Shown piece after piece: positions 1-5,318 of a DNA stretch of 11,020 nt. Made by a program: the position numbers and the translations under genes. A model generated the notes under the pieces. The model was not told the origin of the DNA. It saw nothing but the letters and a program-made list of their open reading frames with translations, and ran no database searches. Origin of the DNA: Anaerolineales bacterium (GTDB lineage: Bacteria; Chloroflexota; Anaerolineae; Anaerolineales; JABWBV01); assembly GCA_027019845.1 (NCBI GenBank), contig JALUWE010000275.1, positions 1-11,020 on the forward strand, written 5' to 3'. Every line of letters starts with the position of its first letter. Position 1 is the stretch's first letter.

Positions 1-266
1 TAAAAATGCTTCCGGAAAAACCAGAACCAATTTTATTGGAGCAGATTTTCAACCAGATCGCCACTTTGGGCTGTATTCATGCTGTTAATGTACACCCTTC
101 ACCGCCTTGATTGGCGAAGGTATTGACAAAGAGAAAAGACAAAAAAACTCCGACGCCACCCCCCTCTGGGAAACTTCCGAACTCTTGATCTGTTCAGGAT
201 TTCGAACGGAAGCTTGAAAACTTGTAGGAGCGCCTGGGGAGCATCGAAAATCACTACGGAGACATT
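1..266. other. Upstream region of pdp, possible tail of a preceding gene
   Basis: No gene can be assigned firmly. The + frame from position 3 stays open to a TGA at 108-110 and reads like a plausible protein C-terminus (about 35 codons), so it may be the end of a gene that starts left of the window. A second + frame is open to 88, so the choice is uncertain. An imperfect stem-loop lies at 96-120 (CCTTC and GCC pairing with GGC and GAAGG, with a 3-nt bulge) but has no T-tract after it. A TTGACA at 123-128 has no matching -10 box at the usual distance, so no pdp promoter is called. The remainder to 266 appears non-coding. Confidence 0.35.
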
Positions 267-1571
267 ATGCGTGCAGTAGACATCATCATCAAAAAAAGAG
301 ACAAACAGGAACTCACCAAAGCTGAGATCGAGTTCTTCATCCAGGGGTTTACTCGCGGGGAAATTCCCGATTATCAGGCTGCGGCCTGGGCCATGGCGGT
401 GATGCTCAATGGGATGACCGCAGAAGAAACCACCAACCTGACGCTGGCAATGGCTGCCTCCGGCGAAACGCTCGACCTCTCCAAAATCGTCAAGATCGCA
501 GTGGACAAACACTCCACCGGCGGGGTCGGGGACAAGACCTCGTTGGTGGTCGCGCCGGTTGTATCTGCCTGCGGGCTGCCGGTCGGGAAAATGTCGGGCC
601 GCGGCCTGGGTTTCAGCGGCGGCACGCTGGACAAACTCGAATCCATTCCCGGTTACCGCTGCGATCTGAGCACAGAAGAATTCATCCGGCAATTGCGGGA
701 GGTGGGCATTGTGTTGACCGGCCAAAGCGCGGACCTGGCCCCGGCGGACGGCAAGCTCTACGCGCTACGCGACGTGACCGGCACGGTACCCTCCCTCCCG
801 TTGATCGCCTCCTCGATTATGAGCAAGAAGCTCGCGGCCGGCGCGCAGGCCATCGTTCTGGACGTCAAAACCGGGTTGGGAGCCTTTATGCAAACGCTGC
901 CGGAAGCCCAAACGCTCGCCCGCTTGATGGTAGACATCGCCCATCTCGCCGGGCGCCGGGCTGTGGCCCTCCTCTCTGACATGAACCAGCCCCTCGGCCA
1001 TGCCGTGGGCAACGCGTTGGAACTGCGCGAAGCCATCGACACCCTGCACGGTGGTGGCCCCAAAGATTTTCGGGAGCACTGCTTAGAAATCGCCACGCAC
1101 ATGCTGGTGTTAGGAGAGATCGCGGCGGAGGAAAATACCGCCCGTCAGATGGCCTCCCAGGCGATGACCGATGGGAGCGGGTGGGCGCGTTTTCGGGACC
1201 TGGTGGCCGCTCAGGGGGGCGATCTGACCTACATCGACACCCCCGACAAACTGCCCCGCGCCCCCATCGTGGAAACCGTCCCCGCCCCGCGCAGCGGCTA
1301 CCTGTCGGGCATTCACGCCCGCATCGTGGGAGAGACTGCGGTGCTGCTCGGCGCGGGGCGCGCCAAAAAGGGGGAAGCCATCGATCATGCTGTGGGTATC
1401 ATCGTTCACCACAAGGTCGGCGATTACGTGGAACAGGGCCAGCCCCTGTTCACCATCCACGCCAATTCCCCCCAACACAAGGAAACAGCGCGCGCCCATT
1501 TGCTGGCAGCCCACACCTGGAGCGAAACCCCGGTTGAGCCTTTGCCCCTGTTTTACGGGATCGTGCGCTGA
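267..1571 (+). CDS. pdp: Pyrimidine-nucleoside phosphorylase
   Basis: The enzyme reversibly splits uridine, deoxyuridine or thymidine with phosphate into the free base and (deoxy)ribose-1-phosphate, in cytoplasmic pyrimidine salvage. The 434-residue length matches the family (about 433). The phosphate-binding segment KHSTGGVGDK is at residues 81-90 and the family signature SGRGLGFSGGTLDKLE at 110-125. R168 (YALRDVTGT), S183 and K187 (ASSIMSKK) coincide with the known pyrimidine-binding residues of bacterial PyNP. The last ~90 residues form the usual PYNP C-terminal domain (LLGAGRAKK near 361, then VGDYVEQGQPL). The all-alpha N-terminal domain is intact, so the protein looks complete. The ATG at 267 is preceded by GGAG at 258-261. 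The gene converges on degV with only 19 bp between the stops and no visible terminator. Close homologues are often named deoA; the C-terminal domain and length favour the dimeric pdp type. Confidence 0.96.
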   Translation: MRAVDIIIKKRDKQELTKAEIEFFIQGFTRGEIPDYQAAAWAMAVMLNGMTAEETTNLTLAMAASGETLDLSKIVKIAVDKHSTGGVGDKTSLVVAPVVSACGLPVGKMSGRGLGFSGGTLDKLESIPGYRCDLSTEEFIRQLREVGIVLTGQSADLAPADGKLYALRDVTGTVPSLPLIASSIMSKKLAAGAQAIVLDVKTGLGAFMQTLPEAQTLARLMVDIAHLAGRRAVALLSDMNQPLGHAVGNALELREAIDTLHGGGPKDFREHCLEIATHMLVLGEIAAEENTARQMASQAMTDGSGWARFRDLVAAQGGDLTYIDTPDKLPRAPIVETVPAPRSGYLSGIHARIVGETAVLLGAGRAKKGEAIDHAVGIIVHHKVGDYVEQGQPLFTIHANSPQHKETARAHLLAAHTWSETPVEPLPLFYGIVR

Positions 1572-1590
1572 AAGGGCCGCGTGACCCCGT

Positions 1591-2439
1591 CTACATGCCC
1601 GCCAGGAAAGCCAACCCTACCGTGCCTGGGCCGGCATGGCAGCCAACCACCGGGCTGACCTCCGTGAACAGCTCCTCGCTCGTCTCAATCTGGCGGGTTG
1701 CCATCTCCAGCAGATGGCGGGCTTCGTCGGGCGCGTTGGCGTGCAATACGGCCAGGTGAACCGGCTGGCGTCCGGCAATCAGCTCCTCTACCCGGTCGAT
1801 AATGCGTTTTAGGGCTTTTTTCCGCGTGCGGACGCGTTCCACCGCTTCGATGCGCCCATCGCGCAGCTCCAGAATGGGTTTGATATTCAGCGCGGTTCCC
1901 AAGAAGCGCGCGCCGCCCCCGATTCGTCCGCCGCGGTGCAAGAACTCGAGGGTCGCGGGGGTCAGCACCAAGCCTGTTCGCTCACGGGCCTGCTCGGCCG
2001 CGGCCTTGCATTCCGCCAGGGATTTCCCGGCAGCCGCGGCCTTGGCCGCCTCGATGACCTGAAAACCCAACCCCATTGAAGTAGACAAAGAATCCACCAG
2101 CTCGATGCGCGCCTCCGGCAGCATCTCTTTGGCCTGATGGTACGAGCCTATCGTTCCCGAGAGTTTGCTCGAAATCAAAACACACAAAATCTCGTGCCCC
2201 TCCTCATGCAGACGCGTGAACACCTGTTGGAAGTCGCTGATTTTCGCTTGAGAAGTGGTGGGCATGATATTGGCTTTTGCCAGGCGGGTATAAAATTCCT
2301 CCGCGTTGATGTCGATGCCGTCTTGATACGTCTGATCGCCCCAAATCAATACCTGGGGAATAACCGTGATTGGATATTTGTCGATGATTTCCTGCGGCAT
2401 GGACGAAGTGCTGTCCGTAACAATGGCAACTCTGGACAT
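1591..2439 (-). CDS. DegV family fatty-acid-binding protein
   Basis: DegV-fold proteins bind a long-chain fatty acid; in Firmicutes FakB members they present it to the kinase FakA for phosphorylation. Whether this one is a FakB partner cannot be told here because no fakA is in the window. The 282-residue length is typical. Visible landmarks are the N-terminal IVTDSTSSMP (6-15), PTTSQ (60-64), the lipid head-group segment ISSKLSGT (89-96), LHRGGRIGG (167-175) and HAGPGTVG near the C-terminus (268-275). The start at 2439 is preferred over an in-frame ATG 16 codons upstream (2487), because a perfect GGAGG lies at 2444-2448 and the usual DegV N-terminus begins directly after this Met. The gene converges with pdp and is divergent from ffh. 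Its promoter was not found with confidence. Confidence 0.93.
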   Translation of the reverse strand: MSRVAIVTDSTSSMPQEIIDKYPITVIPQVLIWGDQTYQDGIDINAEEFYTRLAKANIMPTTSQAKISDFQQVFTRLHEEGHEILCVLISSKLSGTIGSYHQAKEMLPEARIELVDSLSTSMGLGFQVIEAAKAAAAGKSLAECKAAAEQARERTGLVLTPATLEFLHRGGRIGGGARFLGTALNIKPILELRDGRIEAVERVRTRKKALKRIIDRVEELIAGRQPVHLAVLHANAPDEARHLLEMATRQIETSEELFTEVSPVVGCHAGPGTVGLAFLAGM

Positions 2440-2443
2440 AAAT

Positions 2444-2448
2444 CCTCC
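2444..2448 (-). promoter_or_regulatory. Shine-Dalgarno site deciding the degV start
   Basis: Read on the - strand this is GGAGG, four bases upstream of the ATG at 2439. It selects this start over the longer in-frame ATG at 2487, which would add 16 residues unlike any DegV N-terminus. Confidence 0.85.
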
Positions 2449-2549
2449 GTGAAGAATAGGGAGTGAAATAAAAGCGTAAACCGGCACTCAGGCTTCTAAA
2501 CTCTTAAAACCCGCCATAGGGGGACAAGTTACGAACAGAAGCTCAACAT

Positions 2550-2560
2550 CTGTGAAATAT
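2550..2560 (+). repeat. Left flanking direct repeat (target-site duplication) of the MITE-like element
   Basis: CTGTGAAATAT occurs here and identically at 2700-2710, directly outside the two ends of the inverted-repeat element. An 11-bp flanking duplication (10 bp if the shared C is assigned to the element) is what a transposition event leaves behind. Confidence 0.75.
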
Positions 2561-2589
2561 AGGACTTACGCACTGGAAAAGTCGCACCC

Positions 2590-2604
2590 AGACCTCACAG
2601 GTCT
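2590..2604 (+). repeat. Palindrome AGACCT-CAC-AGGTCT, left copy
   Basis: Two 6-bp arms, AGACCT and AGGTCT, are perfectly self-complementary around a 3-base centre, CAC. The site could form a small hairpin or a protein-binding operator. It is repeated inverted at 2671-2685 with centre GTG. Confidence 0.8.
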
Positions 2605-2670
2605 CAAAGCGCATGGAGACGCCCGGATGCAATCCATTTTGTGTAAAATCTTCCTGCATCGTGTGGTAGT

Positions 2671-2685
2671 AGACCTGTGAGGTCT
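2671..2685 (-). repeat. Palindrome AGACCT-GTG-AGGTCT, right copy
   Basis: This is the exact reverse complement of the copy at 2590-2604. The pair therefore also forms a long-range inverted repeat inside the MITE-like element. Confidence 0.8.
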
Positions 2686-2699
2686 CAACTGCGTAAGTA

Positions 2700-2710
2700 C
2701 TGTGAAATAT
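2700..2710 (+). repeat. Right flanking direct repeat (target-site duplication) of the MITE-like element
   Basis: CTGTGAAATAT is identical to 2550-2560. Removing 2561-2710 would restore a single copy and a continuous ancestral intergenic sequence. Confidence 0.75.
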
Positions 2711-2729
2711 CACACTTTTTCGATGTCCC

Positions 2730-2758
2730 TTGACCATTCCCCCCATACACGCTAAAAT
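2730..2758 (+). promoter_or_regulatory. Sigma70-type promoter of the ffh-rpsP-khpA-rimM cluster
   Basis: A -35 box TTGACC (2730-2735) and a -10 box TAAAAT (2753-2758) are separated by exactly 17 bp. Each matches the consensus at five of six positions. Transcription would start near 2765, giving a leader of about 30 bases before the ffh ATG. The TTG that could extend ffh upstream lies in the -35 box itself, which argues against the longer start. Confidence 0.72.
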
Positions 2759-2795
2759 CCAGAGTTGCCTGGCGAAACCCTGCCCTGAAAACGCT

Positions 2796-4118
2796 ATGTT
2801 CGAAACATTGACCAACCGCCTGAACGAGGTGTTCAAAGAATTGCGCCGCCGCGGCAAACTGCGCGAGAGCGATGTGGACGCGGCCATGCGCGAGGTGCGC
2901 CGCGCGCTGTTGGAGGCAGACGTTCACTACAGCGTGGTCAAAGATTTCGTGGGGCGTGTTCGCGAACGCGCGGTAGGCCACGAGGTCTCTCGTGCGCTGA
3001 ACCCGGGTCAACAGGTCATTAAAATCGTTCACGAAGAACTGATTGCCACCCTGGGCGAGCCGGAAAAGCTGAACCTGACCGGGCCAAAGCCGCGCGTCAT
3101 CGCGCTGGTGGGGCTGCAAGGATCAGGTAAAACCACCACCGCGGCCAAGATCGCCCGTTTGCTGCGCTCCCGCGGGGAGCGCGTCATGCTGGTGGCGGCG
3201 GACCCCTACCGGCCAGCCGCGGTGCAGCAATTGCAGACGCTCGGCCAACAACTGGACGTACCCGTTCACGCCCGGGAGGGCGTTGCCCCGCCAAAACTGG
3301 CCGCCGAAGCAGTCGAACAGGCCAAAAAAGGCGGGCACAGCGTCGTCATCATCGACACCGCCGGGCGCTCCCAACTGGATGAGACCCTGATGCAAGAAGT
3401 CAGCGCCATCCATGAGCAGGTTCACCCGAACGAGGTGCTGTTGGTGGTGGACGCCATGATCGGCCAGGAAGCGATCAACATTGCCAAAGGGTTTCGCGAA
3501 GCCCTGCCGCTGACCGGCCTGGTGCTCACCAAGATGGACGGTGACGCCCGCGGCGGCGCGGCCATCTCGATCCGGGCGGTGTCCGGCGTGCCGATCAAAT
3601 TCCTGGGCACCAGCGAAAAGCTGGACGGCATCGAGACCTTCGATCCCGGACGTCTGTCCTCCCGCATTTTGGGGATGGGCGATGTGATCGGCCTGATCGA
3701 GCGGGCAGAAGCCGCACTGGACCAACAGGAGGCCGAGGAGCAGGCCGGCAAATTGCTCTCCGGCGAGTTCACGTTGGAAGATTTTGCCAAACAGTTGCGC
3801 ATGATTCGCAGCCTGGGCCCGATCGGCCAACTCCTGGACATGATGCCCGGCCAACTCGGGCAGGTCGCCCGGCAGGTCAATCCGCAGGACGCAGAGCGGC
3901 AACTCAAAATGACCGAGGCGATCATCAATTCGATGACCCCTGAAGAACGCCGCCGCCCAAAAATCCTGAACGCCAGCCGCCGCCGCCGCATTGCCCGCGG
4001 CTCCGGCACACAGGTACAAGATGTCAACCGCTTAATGAAGCAATACCGGCAAATGAACAGTATGTTGAAGCGCATGAAAAAAACAGGCTTCAAGGGATTG
4101 CCGGGAATTTTCAGATGA
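2796..4118 (+). CDS. ffh: Signal recognition particle protein Ffh (SRP54)
   Basis: This is the GTPase subunit of the signal recognition particle. It binds 4.5S/6S RNA and signal sequences emerging from ribosomes and delivers them to FtsY at the membrane. The 440-residue length is typical. The helical N domain (about 1-95) is followed by the G domain: P-loop GLQGSGKT (106-113), DPYRPAA (136-142), DTAGR (187-191), TKMDGDARGG (245-254) and the closing GTSEKLDGIE (271-280). The M domain (about 300-440) carries the SRP-RNA-binding SRRRRIARGSG (394-404) and MLKRMKK near the end. The usual GTGEK is GTSEK here, a mild variant. The ATG at 2796 starts the usual MFETLTNRL N-terminus, and no strong Shine-Dalgarno is visible. 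Promoter boxes lie at 2730-2758. It heads a co-directional cluster with rpsP 21 bp downstream. Confidence 0.97.
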   Translation: MFETLTNRLNEVFKELRRRGKLRESDVDAAMREVRRALLEADVHYSVVKDFVGRVRERAVGHEVSRALNPGQQVIKIVHEELIATLGEPEKLNLTGPKPRVIALVGLQGSGKTTTAAKIARLLRSRGERVMLVAADPYRPAAVQQLQTLGQQLDVPVHAREGVAPPKLAAEAVEQAKKGGHSVVIIDTAGRSQLDETLMQEVSAIHEQVHPNEVLLVVDAMIGQEAINIAKGFREALPLTGLVLTKMDGDARGGAAISIRAVSGVPIKFLGTSEKLDGIETFDPGRLSSRILGMGDVIGLIERAEAALDQQEAEEQAGKLLSGEFTLEDFAKQLRMIRSLGPIGQLLDMMPGQLGQVARQVNPQDAERQLKMTEAIINSMTPEERRRPKILNASRRRRIARGSGTQVQDVNRLMKQYRQMNSMLKRMKKTGFKGLPGIFR

Positions 4119-4139
4119 TTTAGAAGGAGAAATTTAGGC

Positions 4140-4484
4140 ATGGTTCGTATTCGTCTCAGACGCGTTGGCAAAAAAGGCCAACCCAGCTACCGCATCGTAG
4201 CCGCAGACAAGGAAAGCCCCCGCGATGGCCGCTTTCTGGAAATCCTCGGGCACTACAACCCGCGCACAGAACCGGCAACCATCGTGGTGAAGGAAGACCG
4301 CGTCTACCATTGGATCAGCAAAGGCGCGCAGCCCAGCGATTCCGTCAAACAGCTTTTCCGTACCATCGGCGCGCTGGAACGCATCGAGCGTTTCAAAAAA
4401 GGCGAGGATGTGCAAACGCTGCTCAAAGAAGCGGAAGAAGCCGCGGCCGCGCGTGTCGTCAACCCCAAGACTCGCAGAGATTAG
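4140..4484 (+). CDS. rpsP: 30S ribosomal protein S16
   Basis: S16 is an early 30S subunit assembly protein that contacts the 5' and central domains of 16S rRNA. The N-terminus MVRIRLRRVGKKGQPSYRIV and the segments DGRFLEILGHYNPR (about 29-42) and WISKGAQPSDSVKQLF (about 58-73) are hallmarks of the family. At 114 residues it is longer than the 80-90 residues common elsewhere; the extra part is a charged Glu/Ala/Lys-rich C-terminal tail from about residue 84. Such tails are known in some lineages. A good AAGGAGA lies at 4124-4130, about ten bases before the ATG. It follows ffh by 21 bp and precedes khpA by 25 bp, consistent with one transcript. Confidence 0.96.
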   Translation: MVRIRLRRVGKKGQPSYRIVAADKESPRDGRFLEILGHYNPRTEPATIVVKEDRVYHWISKGAQPSDSVKQLFRTIGALERIERFKKGEDVQTLLKEAEEAAAARVVNPKTRRD

Positions 4485-4509
4485 CCGGCAAGGTAAATCA
4501 GGACCCATC

Positions 4510-4746
4510 GTGAAAGATTTGATCGAATTCATCGCCCGCTCGCTGGTGGATGACCCCACCCAGGTCAGCGTCACTCAGGTAAAGGGTGGCTCCAGTGTGC
4601 ATCTCGAATTGCAAGTCGCCAAAGAGGACATGGGACGGGTGATCGGAAAGCGTGGGCGGGTGGCAAACGCCATGCGCATGTTGCTGCGGGTAGCAGCCGT
4701 CCGCCAGGGAAAGCGGGCCAATCTGGATGTAGTGGACCCCCGGTGA
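4510..4746 (+). CDS. khpA: KH domain RNA-binding protein KhpA (YlqC)
   Basis: This is a small single-KH RNA-binding protein; in Gram-positives the homologue pairs with KhpB/Jag and affects cell division and RNA stability. With the GTG start at 4510 it has 78 residues, the normal size, and begins with KDLIEFIARSLVDDP. The KH signature loop is G46-K-R-G49 within RVIGKRGRVANAMRMLLR. The GTG is preferred to an ATG at 4408, which would lie deep inside rpsP and add a basic tail foreign to the family. AGGA at 4500-4503 is a suitable ribosome site. The stop TGA overlaps the rimM GTG (GTGA at 4743-4746), suggesting translational coupling. The position between rpsP and rimM is the standard one. Confidence 0.93.
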   Translation: MKDLIEFIARSLVDDPTQVSVTQVKGGSSVHLELQVAKEDMGRVIGKRGRVANAMRMLLRVAAVRQGKRANLDVVDPR

Positions 4747-5309
4747 CCCCTCCTGCTTCCCGTTCCCAGCAAAAAGATACAGCAGGCTCGCCCATGGGTG
4801 AGCCTCTCTTTTTGGCTGTCGGGCGTTTGGGACGCCCCCACGGGGTGCGTGGTGACATCGTGATGAACGTGCTCACCGACTTCCCCGAACGCCTGAAACC
4901 GGGGGTGCAGGTCTACGTTGGGCCGGACCGCCAGCTTTTACGCATCGTCCGGGTGCGGCCCCACGGCGAGAAATTGCTGGTTGCGTTCGAAGGTGTCGCA
5001 CAGCGGGAGGCCGCCGGAATGCTGCGCAACCAGTTGGTGCTGGTGCGCGCCGCGGACGTGCCGCCGCTGCCCGAGGGCGAGTATTACCACCACCAATTGA
5101 TCGGCCTGCAGGTGGTGACAGACCAGGGGCAGACCCTCGGACAAGTGGTCGAAATCCTGGAAACCGGCGCCAATGATGTGTACGTGGTGCGGCAGGAGAC
5201 GGGTAAGGATTTGCTCTTGCCCGCCATCGAAGAAGTCGTTCTCGAGATAGACTTGAACGCTCGCAGAATGGAAGTGCATTTGTTGCCGGGATTAACCACT
5301 GAACACTGA
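4743..5309 (+). CDS. rimM: Ribosome maturation factor RimM
   Basis: RimM assists late 30S assembly by acting on the 16S rRNA 3' head domain and binding S19. The N-terminal RimM barrel begins at FLAVGRLGRPHGVRGDI (23-39), and the PRC-barrel half begins at EYYHHQLIGLQV (113-124), followed by GANDVYVV (142-149) and LLLPAIEEVVLEID (157-170). The 188-residue length is close to the usual 165-185. The start is uncertain. The GTG at 4743 overlaps the khpA stop and would add a 17-residue polar leader, while the ATG at 4794 begins MGEPLFLAVGR, close to a typical N-terminus. Neither has a strong Shine-Dalgarno. The last codons and stop fall inside an ACTGAAC heptamer repeat, so the terminal residues TTEH are repeat-derived. 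The partners trmD and rplS that normally follow are not downstream. Confidence 0.93.
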   Translation: MTPPASRSQQKDTAGSPMGEPLFLAVGRLGRPHGVRGDIVMNVLTDFPERLKPGVQVYVGPDRQLLRIVRVRPHGEKLLVAFEGVAQREAAGMLRNQLVLVRAADVPPLPEGEYYHHQLIGLQVVTDQGQTLGQVVEILETGANDVYVVRQETGKDLLLPAIEEVVLEIDLNARRMEVHLLPGLTTEH

Positions 5310-5314
5310 ACACT
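5298..5314 (+). repeat. ACTGAAC heptamer repeat at the rimM/STAND junction
   Basis: ACTGAAC occurs at 5298-5304 and 5305-5311 and is followed by a partial ACT (5312-5314). The rimM stop codon TGA (5307-5309) lies within it, and the next gene starts at 5319, so the repeat fills almost the whole spacer. Confidence 0.7.
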
Positions 5315-5318
5315 CCCC

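Larger units (their letters stand above)
2561..2699. mobile_element. MITE-like element, about 139 bp, between degV and ffh
   Basis: The element has terminal inverted repeats: ACTTACGCA at 2564-2572 and TGCGTAAGT at 2690-2698. It is flanked by an 11-bp direct repeat (2550-2560 and 2700-2710). Inside are two inverted copies of a small palindrome, AGACCTCACAGGTCT at 2590-2604 and AGACCTGTGAGGTCT at 2671-2685. It encodes no protein of note, so any mobility would have to be supplied in trans by a transposase with matching ends. A 10-12 bp duplication is known for some IS4-type elements, but the family cannot be assigned from the sequence alone. It sits about 20 bp upstream of the ffh promoter -35 box and leaves that promoter intact. 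Confidence 0.72.

Noticed and set aside
2621..2633. GGATGCAAT in the MITE resembling the CTCAGGATGYAAT dispersed repeat
   Set aside because: Only nine bases are shared and the contexts differ, so a chance match is likely.
2730..2795. TTG-start extension of ffh by 22 codons
   Set aside because: The TTG is part of a good -35 box, and the Ffh N-terminus normally begins at MFE-type sequence, here 2796.
3123..4019. 298-codon open frame on the - strand
   Set aside because: It is antisense to ffh, whose G and M domain motifs are complete.
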